This document shows positions 8,730 through 17,834 of a DNA stretch of 50,478 nucleotides, piece by piece (within the stretch, counting starts at the first letter, position 1; each line of letters starts with the position of its first letter). The notes under the pieces are model-generated. The model saw only the letters and a program-made list of their open reading frames with translations, did no database searches and was not told the DNA's origin. The translations under genes and the position numbers were made by a program. This stretch comes from an uncultured beta proteobacterium (GTDB taxonomy: Bacteria > Pseudomonadota > Gammaproteobacteria > Burkholderiales > Rhodocyclaceae). The stretch is from assembly GCA_903946745.1 (NCBI GenBank), contig CAJAWW010000019.1, positions 1 through 50,478 on the forward strand. Direction: 5' to 3'.

Positions 8730-10196
8730 TCAATCAATATGATAATTAGGCGCTTCTTTCGTAATTTGCACATCATGGACATGCGATTCACGAATGCCGG
8801 CTGAGGTGATTTCGACAAACTCAGCGCGTGCGCGCATTTCGTCGATGGTCGCGCAACCCACATACCCCATCGAGGAACGCAGTCCACCCATTAACTGATG
8901 AATAACGGCTGTGACCGACCCTTTGTAAGGAACGCGGCCTTCAATGCCTTCTGGCACCAGTTTCTCGACGTTGGCATCGGAATCCTGAAAATATCGATCA
9001 GCTGCTCCGTCTTTCATCGCACCCAGGCTGCCCATGCCGCGATAGGATTTGTAGGAGCGCCCCTGATATAAAACGGTCTCCCCCGGAGCCTCTTCCGTAC
9101 CGGCGAACAGGCCACCTAGCATGACGCAGTTGGCACCCGCGGCAATGGCCTTGGAGATATCGCCCGAGTAGCGGATGCCGCCATCAGCAATCAATGGCAC
9201 GCCACAACTCGCCAGCGCATTCGCAACCATGTCGATGGCTGTGATCTGCGGCACTCCGACGCCGGCGACAATCCGCGTGGTGCAAATCGAGCCGGGGCCA
9301 ATGCCCACCTTCACGCCATCGGCACCATGGTCAACCAGTGCCATCGCCGCCGCTGCTGTGGCGATGTTGCCGCCAATGACATCGACCTGCGGAAAGTTCT
9401 TTTTGACCCATTGCACACGCTTTAATACACCTTCCGAGTGACCATGCGCTGTGTCGACAACGATCACATCAACACCTGCTTCGGCCAGTAATGCGGCGCG
9501 CTCTTCGGTGCCTTCGCCTACGCCGATGGCAGCACCGACACGCAAATGCCCCTGATCGTCCTTGGCCGCCAGCGGGTGTTCTGATGATTTGAGAATATCT
9601 TTTACAGTCATCAGGCCGCGCAACTCAAAGTCATCATTGACGACCAGTACGCGTTCAAGGCGATTTTTGTGCATGAGCTCTTTGGCTTCTTCAGGGCTCG
9701 CACCTTCTTTAACCGTGATTAAACGCTCGCGCGGCGTCATGATATTGCCGACCTTCTCATCGAGCCGGGTTTCAAAGCGTAAATCACGGTTGGTAACAAT
9801 GCCCACCACTTTCCGGCCTTCAACGACTGGCAGGCCGGAAATCCGGTGCATCCGGGTGAGGCTGAGCACCTCGCGCACAGTCATGGTCGGCGGGATAACA
9901 ATGGGGTCTTTGAGCACACCGGATTCAAACCGTTTGACCTTGGCGACCTCAGCGGCCTGATCTTTAGGCGTGAGGTTTTTATGCACGATACCAATGCCGC
10001 CTTCCTGTGCCAGCGCGATGGCAAGACGAGCTTCGGTTACCGTATCCATGGCGGCAGAGGCCAGAGGGATGTTGACTGCAATGTTGCGGGTCAGGCGGGT
10101 CGTTAACTGGACGTCACGGGGCAAAATCGCCGAGTGAGCGGGAACCAGGAGGACGTCATCAAACGTCAGCGCCTTCTGGAGGATTCGCATAGTCAT
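8730..10196 (-). CDS. guaB: Inosine-5'-monophosphate dehydrogenase
   Basis: Oxidises IMP to XMP with NAD+, the committed step to GMP. The 488 residues match the family. The N-terminal part of the barrel ([13 protein letters not shown]) is followed by two CBS domains (about residues 95-205), then the catalytic half with [17 protein letters not shown] carrying the nucleophilic cysteine, and the flap region [10 protein letters not shown]. Start at 10196 or at the second Met (10190). It precedes guaA on the same strand with the terminator at 8679-8712 in between. Confidence 0.97.
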   Translation of the reverse strand: MTMRILQKALTFDDVLLVPAHSAILPRDVQLTTRLTRNIAVNIPLASAAMDTVTEARLAIALAQEGGIGIVHKNLTPKDQAAEVAKVKRFESGVLKDPIVIPPTMTVREVLSLTRMHRISGLPVVEGRKVVGIVTNRDLRFETRLDEKVGNIMTPRERLITVKEGASPEEAKELMHKNRLERVLVVNDDFELRGLMTVKDILKSSEHPLAAKDDQGHLRVGAAIGVGEGTEERAALLAEAGVDVIVVDTAHGHSEGVLKRVQWVKKNFPQVDVIGGNIATAAAAMALVDHGADGVKVGIGPGSICTTRIVAGVGVPQITAIDMVANALASCGVPLIADGGIRYSGDISKAIAAGANCVMLGGLFAGTEEAPGETVLYQGRSYKSYRGMGSLGAMKDGAADRYFQDSDANVEKLVPEGIEGRVPYKGSVTAVIHQLMGGLRSSMGYVGCATIDEMRARAEFVEITSAGIRESHVHDVQITKEAPNYHID

Positions 10197-10298
10197 TTCC
10201 TTGGAGCCAACAAAAAGACATTATACGCGAGCCTGCTATTGGTGCTTCTGGCACTGATGTCACGGAGTGAGATACGCGCTAGCATGCACCAGCGCGTA

Positions 10299-10631
10299 TC
10301 AAGCGCTGTCTTGTTCGCTGCCACCTTTTTTCATGGCCTTGCCTTCGGCCGCGCGTTGTTTGCGAACTTCCTTTGGATCGGCAATCAGCGGGCGATAGAT
10401 TTCCACCCGATCGCGATCGCGCAATATCGAGTCAAGTTTGCTCAGCTTGGCAAAAACCCCCACCTTGTTGCGGGTCAGGTCAATCTCGGGATGTTTTTCA
10501 AGTAAACCTGAGGCCTCGATCGCCTGTTGCACGGTGCTACCCGCAGCCAAATTCAGCGTTGCACGATCTTGCCGTGGCGCAAGCGCGTAGATCACTTCGA
10601 TCTGTATTGAAGCTTGAGTTGCATCAGCCAT
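10299..10631 (-). CDS. rnfH: RnfH family protein (UPF0125)
   Basis: A 110-residue ubiquitin-like (beta-grasp) protein of the RnfH family, with the conserved [14 protein letters not shown] at the start and [17 protein letters not shown] near the end. The start at 10631 overlaps the ratA stop by 8 bases; an in-frame ATG at 10664 would lie deeper inside ratA. RnfH and RatA are paired in many proteobacteria, but the molecular role of RnfH is not settled. The tail beyond PKEVRKQRA is Lys/Ser-rich and variable. Confidence 0.88.
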   Translation of the reverse strand: MADATQASIQIEVIYALAPRQDRATLNLAAGSTVQQAIEASGLLEKHPEIDLTRNKVGVFAKLSKLDSILRDRDRVEIYRPLIADPKEVRKQRAAEGKAMKKGGSEQDSA

Positions 10632-11055
10632 AAACTTTTTGTGCGCGTTTGACGAAAGATTCAACGAATGTGTCAGCGATGTGATTGAACACCGGGCCGA
10701 GCACTTTCTCCAGCAACCGGCCAGAAAATTCGTAGTGCAAGCGGAATTCTATCTTGCAGGCGCTATCGCCGAGCGGAATGAATGCCCAGCGGCCGTCCAT
10801 GTGCTTGAACGGGCCGTCAGTCAGACGAATTTCCATCAAGGCCGGGTATTGCTTGGTGTTGATCGTCGAAAAGTGCGATTTGATTCCGTGATAACTGATC
10901 CGGATCGTCGCGACCGTGCGCGTTTCGGTGCGTTCCTGACACTCGGTGCCGCCACACCATGGAAGAAACAGCGGGTAGTCTTCGACCCGATCAACGAGAT
11001 CGAACATCTGCGCTGGAGTTCGCTCGATAAGTATCAGTTTTTCGACCAGAGCCAT
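10624..11055 (-). CDS. ratA: RatA/Coq10-type START-domain protein
   Basis: A 143-residue protein of the START-like (Coq10) family. The start [19 protein letters not shown] and the pattern [11 protein letters not shown] are typical. E. coli RatA was described as an inhibitor of 70S assembly, while mitochondrial Coq10 binds ubiquinone; the sequence cannot decide between them. It overlaps rnfH and is divergent from smpB, leaving about 50 bp for both promoters. This arrangement is common in betaproteobacteria. Confidence 0.9.
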   Translation of the reverse strand: MALVEKLILIERTPAQMFDLVDRVEDYPLFLPWCGGTECQERTETRTVATIRISYHGIKSHFSTINTKQYPALMEIRLTDGPFKHMDGRWAFIPLGDSACKIEFRLHYEFSGRLLEKVLGPVFNHIADTFVESFVKRAQKVYG

Positions 11056-11103
11056 AGTCTTGATGCGGGGTAAAATGTGCCTATTATTTTAGCGCGTCAC
11101 GCC

Positions 11104-11553
11104 ATGAGCATCACCGACAACAAGAAGGCATTCCACGATTACTTCATCGAAGATCGCTACGAGGCGGGACTGGTCCTCGAAGGATGGGAAGTGAAGGCGA
11201 TCCGCGCCGGTCGTGCGCAGATCAAGGAAGCATACGTTGTACTCAAAAATGGCGCGGTATTCTTGATCGGTGCCCATATCACCCCGTTGCTGTCGGCATC
11301 CAGCCATGTACTCCCGGACCCGGTGCGTACCCGCAAGCTGCTATTGCATACTGCGGAAATCAACAAGCTGATCGGCAAGGTGGAGCGCGCCGGCTTTACA
11401 TTGGTGCCGCTCGATTTGCATTTCAGCAAGAGCAGAGTCAAACTTTCCATCGGCTTGGCCAAGGGAAAAAAACAGCACGACAAGCGTGACGCCGAGAAAG
11501 ACCGCGAGTGGGTACGCGAAAAAACGCGCCTGCTACATGACAAGCGTGCATAA
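11104..11553 (+). CDS. smpB: SsrA-binding protein SmpB
   Basis: The tmRNA-binding protein required for trans-translation and rescue of stalled ribosomes. Starting at ATG 11104 ([14 protein letters not shown]) it has 149 residues; a GTG nine codons upstream is also in frame. The OB-fold core ([20 protein letters not shown], then GAHITPL) and the basic C-terminal tail ([20 protein letters not shown]) are complete. No tmRNA gene lies in the window. Confidence 0.96.
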   Translation: MSITDNKKAFHDYFIEDRYEAGLVLEGWEVKAIRAGRAQIKEAYVVLKNGAVFLIGAHITPLLSASSHVLPDPVRTRKLLLHTAEINKLIGKVERAGFTLVPLDLHFSKSRVKLSIGLAKGKKQHDKRDAEKDREWVREKTRLLHDKRA

Positions 11554-11567
11554 ACGGAATTCGTGAA

Positions 11568-11888
11568 TTATTCGCGGCGTGGTGGTCGATCCGGGTACAA
11601 CTCGCGCCCGGCCTGTCGCACATCGCTTCGCAACTGGCGCCGTTCCTCGGGAGACATGCGGCCGCGCTCTTTTGACGCATCGGATGCATCGCCAGCAAGT
11701 GACTGTGACCGTTCTGGCGCAGTCTGGCGCTCCGTTTTTCGCTCTACCCGATCCGTGCGAGCGTCTCTCACTCTGTCCGCCATGCGCCCACGATGTCCGC
11801 CTTGCGCCATTGTGGCGGCCGATAACAGCGTCAAACCGCAGGCCACGCCCACACAAAGCCACCTGCTGAATTTAATCCGTTTGTTCAC
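11568..11888 (-). CDS. Small exported Arg/Glu-rich protein
   Basis: A 106-residue protein beginning at GTG 11888, chosen because a Shine-Dalgarno (ACGGAG) lies eight bases upstream and because it yields a clean signal peptide (KRIKFSRWLCVGVACGLTLL, cleavage probably near TMA-QG). The mature part is highly charged (many RDAR and ERK stretches) and ends with MSPEERRQLRSDVRQAGREL. Such SPEERRQLR-like motifs occur in small betaproteobacterial periplasmic proteins and recall Spy/CpxP-like helical chaperones, but the resemblance is weak. It follows the 44-codon exported peptide and is convergent with smpB. Confidence 0.65.
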   Translation of the reverse strand: MNKRIKFSRWLCVGVACGLTLLSAATMAQGGHRGRMADRVRDARTDRVERKTERQTAPERSQSLAGDASDASKERGRMSPEERRQLRSDVRQAGRELYPDRPPRRE

Positions 11889-11958
11889 CGCTATCTCCGT
11901 GCAGCGCTCATTGCATTCAATGCACTCAATACACGCAATACATGCAAATGAGCAATGA

Positions 11959-12093
11959 TCAATGGAAGATATTGTAAACCTGCTCGCCAGCCACACGGCC
12001 GGCCTCCATGAGACTTTCTACGCCCGCCTGCGGTTCGGTACCCCATAATGCAAGTCCGGCCGTTAAAACCATGCTGATGAAAAGTGCTTTCAT
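11959..12093 (-). CDS. Small exported peptide (44 residues)
   Basis: Starts at ATG 12093 with AGGAG seven bases upstream. The N-terminus (MKALFISMVLTAGLALWG) is a signal peptide or membrane anchor, and the rest (ESLMEAGRVAGEQVYNIFH) is a short amphipathic helix. No family is recognised. It is divergent from ompR with 147 bp between the starts and is followed by the Arg/Glu-rich exported protein, suggesting a small envelope-related pair that the OmpR-type regulator may control. Confidence 0.55.
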   Translation of the reverse strand: MKALFISMVLTAGLALWGTEPQAGVESLMEAGRVAGEQVYNIFH

Positions 12094-12180
12094 GATGCGC
12101 TCCTGTGATCGATGACCCTTTTTTGGGCACAGTCGCATTTTTGATGGCCGCTGTAAGCAGAGTGTTGCGATTGCCGCAGC

Positions 12181-12197
12181 TTTGTAATCGTTTGTAA
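12181..12197. promoter_or_regulatory. Candidate binding site of the OmpR-family regulator
   Basis: The direct repeat TTTGTAA-TCG-TTTGTAA has a 10-bp period. This one-turn tandem spacing is typical of OmpR/PhoB-family dimers, and the GTAA-N6-GTAA form resembles CpxR-like boxes. It lies 44 bp upstream of ompR and 88 bp upstream of the divergent small exported peptide gene, so it could serve both directions. A related CTGTAAG occurs at 12151. Confidence 0.4.
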
Positions 12198-12240
12198 GAG
12201 TGACTGGCGGGACACCGCCGATCCCGTTAGGATTTGCGCC

Positions 12241-12969
12241 ATGAACGAAACAAAAAACCGGATTCTGGTTGTTGATGACGATCTGCGGCTGCGCCAACTG
12301 CTAGAACGTTATCTGGCGGAGCAGGGCTTTACAGTCAAGGCCGTGCCTGACGCTCAGAGCATGGATCGCGCGCTGGAGCGCGAACTCTACGATCTGATTG
12401 TGCTCGATCTCATGCTGCCAGGCGAAGATGGGTTGACGATCTGCCGCCGTCTGCGTGGTGCCGCCAACCCGGTGGCTATCATCATGCTTACCGCCAAGGG
12501 TGACGAAGTGGATCGGATTGTTGGCCTTGAACTTGGCGCTGACGATTACCTGCCAAAACCCTTTAATCCCCGTGAACTGGTGGCACGCATCCATGCCGTG
12601 TTGCGTCGGCGTGGCGCAATGCCGCCCGCCGGTGCACCGGCCACCGTTGAGGAAGTGGTGAGTTTTGGCAAGGTGCGGATCAATCTGGCCACGCGGGAAC
12701 TGGAGCGGGAAGGCGAAGTGACCCTGCTCACCACCGGCGAATTTGGCCTGCTGCGCGTCTTGCTGGAACGTGCGCGCCAACCCTTGAGTCGTGAAAAACT
12801 GATGGAACTGGCGCGGGGGCGAGAATACGAAGTGTTCGACCGTGCCATCGATGTACAGATATCGCGGTTGCGTAAATTGGTCGAAGAAGATCCGACTAAA
12901 CCACGTTACATTCAAACCGTATGGGGCCTGGGCTACGTGTTTGTCCCTGACGGCAACAAGCACGAATGA
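12241..12969 (+). CDS. ompR: OmpR-family response regulator
   Basis: A 242-residue DNA-binding response regulator. The receiver domain (residues 6-120) has the acidic pair after ILVVDDD, phospho-acceptor D56 in YDLIVLDLMLPGEDG, and the conserved Lys in DDYLPKPFNP. A winged-helix effector domain follows (about 140-237), ending in the family signature RKLVEEDPTKPRYIQTVWGL. The whole sequence is close to OmpR proper. Its stop overlaps the kinase start (ATGA), so the two are coupled. Confidence 0.93.
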   Translation: MNETKNRILVVDDDLRLRQLLERYLAEQGFTVKAVPDAQSMDRALERELYDLIVLDLMLPGEDGLTICRRLRGAANPVAIIMLTAKGDEVDRIVGLELGADDYLPKPFNPRELVARIHAVLRRRGAMPPAGAPATVEEVVSFGKVRINLATRELEREGEVTLLTTGEFGLLRVLLERARQPLSREKLMELARGREYEVFDRAIDVQISRLRKLVEEDPTKPRYIQTVWGLGYVFVPDGNKHE

Positions 12970-14339
12970 AATTGGCGCCGCGTTCGTTGCTGTGGCGGAC
13001 GTTTCTGCTGGTCGGTTTGCTGATGGTGCTTTCGGTAGCTGCATGGTTCGCGATTTTCACCACCTACGAACGCGAACCGCGCGCACAGCAACTGGCGCAA
13101 ACGCTGGTCAGCGTTGCCAACCTAACCCGCATGGCGCTCATTACCGCGCGTCCCGAGGCGCGACACGATCTGTTGCGCGAACTGTCGGATCGCGAGGGCA
13201 TCCACATTTATCCGGCAGAGGTTTCAGACAAGGTGAAGCCTCTGCCCAACAGTCCGTTCATCCAGCGTGTGCAGGAGTTGGTGCACCAGCAACTCGGCTC
13301 TGGCGCACGGCTTGCATTGGAACGTGAGGGCGAGCATGCCCTGTTTGTCAGCTTTCGTATTGACGAAGCCAGCACCGGTAATGCGGCCGATGAGGAAGCT
13401 GACTACTGGCTGGCGTTGCCGCGCGAACGTATCGAACGTGTCTTCCCGCTTAGTTGGTTAGGTTGGGGGATTGCGGCGTTGCTGCTGTCGCTGCTGGGTG
13501 CATGGGCGATTGTGTTTCGCATTACCCGGCCATTGAAGCGGCTTGAAGCCGCCGCCCGAAAAGTCGGCGCTGGGGATACGCCACCACCACTGACCGAAGA
13601 AGGCCCCATCGAGATCGCGACCGTCTCGCACGCCTTCAACCAGATGAGTGCCAGTCTCGCGCAACTGGATCAGGATCGCGTATTGATTCTGGCAGGCATT
13701 TCACACGACTTGCGCACACCACTGACGCGCTTGCGCATGGGCATTGAAATGTCTGCCGACGATGATCTGCGCGATGGCATGAATGCTGACGTTGAGGAAA
13801 TGGACAAAACCATTGGCCAGTTTCTCGACTTTGCCCGCTCCGAAGGTGGAGAACCGCCTGTCACACTCAAGCTTGACGAACTGATCGCCGAACTCTCGGC
13901 GCAATATCAGCGCCGCGGCTTTCAAGTCGTTACGGCAGAAAAAAGTGTACGCTCCGCAGTGACCCGCGGCCGACCGCAAGCGCTGCGCCGCGCTATCAGC
14001 AACCTGATCGACAATGCGCTGCGCTACGCAGGTAGCGCTGGCACAGCATCTGGCACAGCATCTGCCATTGAGCTCAGTATTGAGGCCATGCGTGAAAGCA
14101 ACGACACCGCGTGGCGAATTGATGTCCGCGATCGTGGCCCGGGAATTCCGCCGGAAGAAGTGGCGCGCATGAAGCGCCCCTTCACCCGGCTCGATAATGC
14201 GCGCAGCAATGCGCTGGGTGCGGGGCTTGGTTTGGCCATTGTCGAACGCATTGTGCGCTTGCACGATGCCACACTCGATCTGCTACCCCGCGAGGGAGGC
14301 GGTCTGATCGCACGCATCACCCTTCCAGCCCGAACCTAG
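12966..14339 (+). CDS. envZ: EnvZ-type sensor histidine kinase
   Basis: A 457-residue inner-membrane kinase. TM1 is about residues 10-32, then a periplasmic sensor region (33-163), TM2 about 164-184, HAMP (185-237) and a DHp helix with H247 in GISHDLRTPLTRLR, as in EnvZ. The ATPase domain has the N box ISNLIDNALRYAG, G1 DRGPGIPPEE and G2 GAGLGLAIVERIV. A short repeat (GTASGTASA) lies in the loop after the N box. It overlaps ompR by four bases. Its stop (14337-14339) abuts the stop of the convergent gene at 14340. Confidence 0.92.
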   Translation: MKLAPRSLLWRTFLLVGLLMVLSVAAWFAIFTTYEREPRAQQLAQTLVSVANLTRMALITARPEARHDLLRELSDREGIHIYPAEVSDKVKPLPNSPFIQRVQELVHQQLGSGARLALEREGEHALFVSFRIDEASTGNAADEEADYWLALPRERIERVFPLSWLGWGIAALLLSLLGAWAIVFRITRPLKRLEAAARKVGAGDTPPPLTEEGPIEIATVSHAFNQMSASLAQLDQDRVLILAGISHDLRTPLTRLRMGIEMSADDDLRDGMNADVEEMDKTIGQFLDFARSEGGEPPVTLKLDELIAELSAQYQRRGFQVVTAEKSVRSAVTRGRPQALRRAISNLIDNALRYAGSAGTASGTASAIELSIEAMRESNDTAWRIDVRDRGPGIPPEEVARMKRPFTRLDNARSNALGAGLGLAIVERIVRLHDATLDLLPREGGGLIARITLPART

Positions 14340-15485
14340 CTATAAATCAACTGACGCCAGCGCCTTGCGCAATGATCGAGCCTGACGATGGCGCGCCATT
14401 AAGCGCGCATCAGTAACAATGATGCCGGTGGTCTCGCCGATCACCATGACCACACCCAGTACTGGCAGCACCAGCATCAACCCGGAGATACCGGCCACCG
14501 CACCGCCGACAAAAATCATCAGTACTGTCACCAGCGGATGCAACTCCAGACTTTTTCCAATGGTCAGCGGCATATACAGAAAATCATCGAGCAGACGCAC
14601 CACCACGAACAGGGCGACTGCCCAATAAGCCATACCCGGTGCGTCGGGGAAATCGGTTGCCGCAACCAGAACCACCAGCAGGCCGCCGAGGATTGACCCC
14701 ACATAAGGCACCCAGGCCAGCACAGCGCAGATAACCCCAAGCGCCAGCGGCCCCGGAATTCCAAGCACCCAAAGCCCCGCAGCCAGTGTGATGGTATCGA
14801 GTACCGTCAGTTTTATGAGTCCTTGAAAATAGGCGCGTGAAGTGCGGTCAATTTCGTGAAGCAAAAATAACGTGCGCTCAAAAAACGCATTAGGCACGGC
14901 GTTGCCAAGGAAACGTTTGAAGGTGCGGCCATCGCGCAGAAAAAAGAAGGCGAGAAACGGCGCCAGCATCAGCGACGGTGCCCAGGCCATGATGCCGATG
15001 GCGATCGGTTCCAGATGATCGATGAGGCTACCCGAACCATGTTCCAGCCGACTGGTTACGGTATCGGCAAGATGCGCGTTGGCCAGTGTGGGCCAATGGA
15101 CTTCGAGCGCACGCAACGATCGATTGAGTAATTGCATGCCGCCCTGAATGTAGCGGTTGAGCATATCCTGCCAGTCGGCCAGATGCGCCGCTACCCACGG
15201 CATCACGGCAACACCTGCCACGGCGACAAAACCAAGAAAAACTGTGATGACGGTGCTCGCCGCGCCCTCACGGCTCATGCCACGGTATATCAATGCCTGC
15301 ATGGGCGGACACAGGAAGTAATAAAGAATCAATGCCAGCAGAAATGGCACCACCAGCCAGAGAATTTTCTGGAACAAGAACAGCAGCAAACAGGTAACGG
15401 CAATGATGGTCGCCCACACAATCGGGCCGGAACCCGGATTGGTGCCATTGATGCTTTCGGAGTCGGACATATTTGTTTGCGTCAC
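14340..15485 (-). CDS. AI-2E family (PerM/YdiK-like) membrane transporter
   Basis: A 381-residue polytopic protein with about eight membrane segments and the family arrangement: two N-terminal TMs, a long amphipathic region (about 90-160), then clustered TMs with LGIPGPLALGVICAVLAWVPYVG and a final GISGLMLVLPVLGVVMVI segment. The AI-2E name comes from TqsA; most members have no proven substrate. Start at 15485 or at Met6 (15470). It directly follows the cyclic-nucleotide-binding gene (2 bases apart), so the two probably form an operon. Confidence 0.88.
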   Translation of the reverse strand: MTQTNMSDSESINGTNPGSGPIVWATIIAVTCLLLFLFQKILWLVVPFLLALILYYFLCPPMQALIYRGMSREGAASTVITVFLGFVAVAGVAVMPWVAAHLADWQDMLNRYIQGGMQLLNRSLRALEVHWPTLANAHLADTVTSRLEHGSGSLIDHLEPIAIGIMAWAPSLMLAPFLAFFFLRDGRTFKRFLGNAVPNAFFERTLFLLHEIDRTSRAYFQGLIKLTVLDTITLAAGLWVLGIPGPLALGVICAVLAWVPYVGSILGGLLVVLVAATDFPDAPGMAYWAVALFVVVRLLDDFLYMPLTIGKSLELHPLVTVLMIFVGGAVAGISGLMLVLPVLGVVMVIGETTGIIVTDARLMARHRQARSLRKALASVDL

Positions 15486-15487
15486 GC

Positions 15488-15967
15488 TTACAGGTGCTGA
15501 TGCGCGCCGTAAGCCAGCGCCATGTCGCGCATGCGCGCACCGAGGTGACGCGCCAGTTCGCGCGATATTTTCGAGGCAATGCGGGCATGCGTATCGAGCA
15601 AACCAACAAAGTCGTCACGAAAGAATACGATCAGTTGACTGGCGGTCGCCGCACGCGCCTGTGCCGAGCGCGGGGAATTGTCGAGTAGTGCCAGCTCGCC
15701 AAAGAACGTTCCGGCACTCAAATGTGCCACCGCGCCAATTTCGCCCTGCCCCTGACGACAGATCAGCACTTCGCCGGAGGCCACGATGTAAATCGCCTGA
15801 CCTTCTTCGCCCTCATCAAAAATCACCTCGCCGGCAAGATAATCGCGCTCGTGCAGCAAGCCGTCGACGATGCGTAATTCGGGCGGTGTGAGATTAACGA
15901 ACAAACTCAGATTGCGCAGCCGCTCGAGTCGCGGCGTCGTTTTTTTGGGGCGGAACAGGCTAACCAC
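15488..15967 (-). CDS. Cyclic nucleotide-binding domain protein
   Basis: A 159-residue stand-alone cNMP-binding (Crp/cap-like) domain without any helix-turn-helix. The phosphate-binding cassette is visible as FFGELALLDNSPRSAQARA, preceded by the beta-roll (GEVIFDEGEEGQAIYIVASG). The Glu and Arg expected to hold the cyclic phosphate and ribose are present. It is probably a soluble ligand-binding regulator. Upstream of and close to the AI-2E family transporter, it may modulate that protein; this is inference from linkage. Confidence 0.85.
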   Translation of the reverse strand: MVSLFRPKKTTPRLERLRNLSLFVNLTPPELRIVDGLLHERDYLAGEVIFDEGEEGQAIYIVASGEVLICRQGQGEIGAVAHLSAGTFFGELALLDNSPRSAQARAATASQLIVFFRDDFVGLLDTHARIASKISRELARHLGARMRDMALAYGAHQHL

Positions 15968-16023
15968 GAGGGACTCCCTACGAATTACGAATACAAAACA
16001 ACGTGCCAGCAGGCCGACGCATT

Positions 16024-16596
16024 CTAGATGAGACCAACAGGCTCGGACGATGTATCGCGTGGAAATGCATCGAGTTGAAATGTCGCCAACGTCTGATAGC
16101 GCGCGCCGGCATGATGCAAATGTGATTCGATCAGCGAAAACTCATTGACATGCCATCCCAAGGGCGTTGCCAAGCGTGGCAGCGCGGCACAGCGAACTCG
16201 TCGTGCCAGCGTGACATGTGGTACATGTGGCTGCTGATCGACGGCAAAGCCAGCGCCTTGTAACTTGTCCCGCAGCAACTCGAAAAGTCGACGCTCAGCA
16301 TACGGTAATTCCCGGCATCCCGCCCACAGCACACCCCCGCACGGCCAAAATCCGAGCCGGTCGAGACACAAATCGAACGTGCTGGCCTTTACGCGCTCAC
16401 CCACGGCAATCAGTTCATCGATCTGCGTCGAACTCACGCTGCCCACAAACGCCAGCGTCAAGTGCAGAGCCGGCAGGCGCATCATGCGCCCACCCCCGGG
16501 GCCGGCCAGATTATGCCCAAGGGCGATCAGGTGTTCGGCAACTTCCGGCGGCGGGAACAGGGCAAAAAACACCCGCCGCAAACCTGTCCCAGTCAT
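16024..16596 (-). CDS. thpR: RNA 2',3'-cyclic phosphodiesterase (2H family)
   Basis: A 190-residue 2H phosphoesterase of the ThpR/LigT group, which opens 2',3'-cyclic phosphates at RNA ends and can join 2'-5' linked RNA. Both catalytic HxTx motifs are present: H45LT in LHLTLAF and H127VT in HVTLAR. The start overlaps the ispF stop by four bases (ATGA), so it is the third gene of an ispD-ispF-thpR operon. Confidence 0.9.
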   Translation of the reverse strand: MTGTGLRRVFFALFPPPEVAEHLIALGHNLAGPGGGRMMRLPALHLTLAFVGSVSSTQIDELIAVGERVKASTFDLCLDRLGFWPCGGVLWAGCRELPYAERRLFELLRDKLQGAGFAVDQQPHVPHVTLARRVRCAALPRLATPLGWHVNEFSLIESHLHHAGARYQTLATFQLDAFPRDTSSEPVGLI

Positions 16597-17087
16597 TCGA
16601 CGAAAATCGGCAACAGCAATGCAATCGCTTCGGCGGCCATCCCCTCACCACGACCCACAAAGCCCAGTCGTTCCGTCGTCTTGCCTTTGATGTTGATCTG
16701 GGCGGAAGTGACCTCGAGAGCCGCCGCGATATTTTCTTGCATCGCATTAACATGGCCGGCAATACGTGGTGCCTGGGCGATGATGGTGGCATCGATGTTT
16801 CCCACGCGCCAACCGGCGGCATGCACCGCCGCCACTGCGCCGCGTAACAAGTTGAGGCTGTCCGCACCCGCCCATTGCGCGTCGGTATCGGGAAACATGC
16901 GACCGATATCGCCCAGCCCTGCCGCGCCGAGAATTGCATCGGTAATGGCATGCAGTAGCACGTCCGCATCCGAATGACCCAGCAAGCCCAGATGAAATGG
17001 AATATTGACACCACCTAGGATTAATTTGCGGCCGGACGTCAATGCATGAACATCAAAGCCCTGACCAATGCGAAATGGTAATTTCAT
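16593..17087 (-). CDS. ispF: 2-C-methyl-D-erythritol 2,4-cyclodiphosphate synthase
   Basis: The fifth enzyme of the MEP isoprenoid pathway. With ATG 17087 ([16 protein letters not shown]), overlapping the ispD stop as ATGA, it has 164 residues, close to the usual 157-160. Zinc ligands D12, H14 and H46 lie in GFDVHAL and DADVLLHAI. The [15 protein letters not shown] motif near the end is conserved. An in-frame ATG at 17114 would extend it into ispD and is less likely. Confidence 0.95.
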   Translation of the reverse strand: MKLPFRIGQGFDVHALTSGRKLILGGVNIPFHLGLLGHSDADVLLHAITDAILGAAGLGDIGRMFPDTDAQWAGADSLNLLRGAVAAVHAAGWRVGNIDATIIAQAPRIAGHVNAMQENIAAALEVTSAQINIKGKTTERLGFVGRGEGMAAEAIALLLPIFVE

Positions 17088-17779
17088 ACAGCCCTCCGGT
17101 TGGCAAGAATCCACTCGGCCAACTGCAGATCGAGCGGATAGGTCACCTTGAGATTGGTGACATCGGACATCACCAACCGTGGGGAAAGACCGAGCGCCTC
17201 AACTGCGCTGGCCTCGTCGGTCACCTGTGGCGCGAAATCAAGCCCATCGAGCAATAAATGATGGCGAAACATTTGTGGCGTCTGCGCTTGCCAGAGTCCC
17301 TCTCGTGGCACGGTTTCAAGCACCCGCGAACTGTCGTGCGCACGCTTCAGCGTATCTGCCACCGGCACCGCCAACAGGCCGCCAGCGTTATCGTCCGCCA
17401 CTTCAGTAATAAGATTTTCAACCTGTGCAACCGTCAGACACGGGCGTGCAGCGTCGTGCACCAGCACCCAGTCATTGTCAATGTCGCTCAGCATTCCGGT
17501 CATGGCGCGCAGGCCATTTGCAACGCTCAGTGCGCGCAACTCGCCACCACAACGCAAAACGGATAGCTTTGGGCCGAGTGCGTTCATTTCCGTTTCCGGC
17601 CACCAGCGGTCATCGGGCGCAAGCACTACGAACACGCGAGTAATCGCCGGCACCGCACACAGCGTTGCCAACGAATGCCAGATCAAGGGGCGGCCGGCAA
17701 GCGGCAGATATTGTTTGGGCGTTTCCCCGCCCATGCGCGCGCCCGAACCGGCGGCGGGAACCAATGCGTAATAGCTCAT
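17084..17779 (-). CDS. ispD: 2-C-methyl-D-erythritol 4-phosphate cytidylyltransferase
   Basis: The third enzyme of the MEP pathway, transferring CMP from CTP to MEP. The 231 residues match the family. The nucleotide-binding loop [20 protein letters not shown] and [12 protein letters not shown] are typical, and [12 protein letters not shown] marks the substrate-binding region. First gene of the ispD-ispF-thpR operon, with 4-base overlaps between each pair. Divergent from the MgtC/DUF4010 gene. Confidence 0.95.
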   Translation of the reverse strand: MSYYALVPAAGSGARMGGETPKQYLPLAGRPLIWHSLATLCAVPAITRVFVVLAPDDRWWPETEMNALGPKLSVLRCGGELRALSVANGLRAMTGMLSDIDNDWVLVHDAARPCLTVAQVENLITEVADDNAGGLLAVPVADTLKRAHDSSRVLETVPREGLWQAQTPQMFRHHLLLDGLDFAPQVTDEASAVEALGLSPRLVMSDVTNLKVTYPLDLQLAEWILANRRAV

Positions 17780-17834
17780 GCCACAATTCTATACAATCAC
17801 CTCATCGGAATTCGAATCACACGGGGAAAGCGCA

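Noticed and set aside
11889-11950. Repeated CAATAC/GCATGC-like units upstream of the Arg/Glu-rich exported protein
   Set aside because: Low-complexity drift in a leader region; a frame through it (Cys-rich) has no start supported by a ribosome binding site, while GTG 11888 does.
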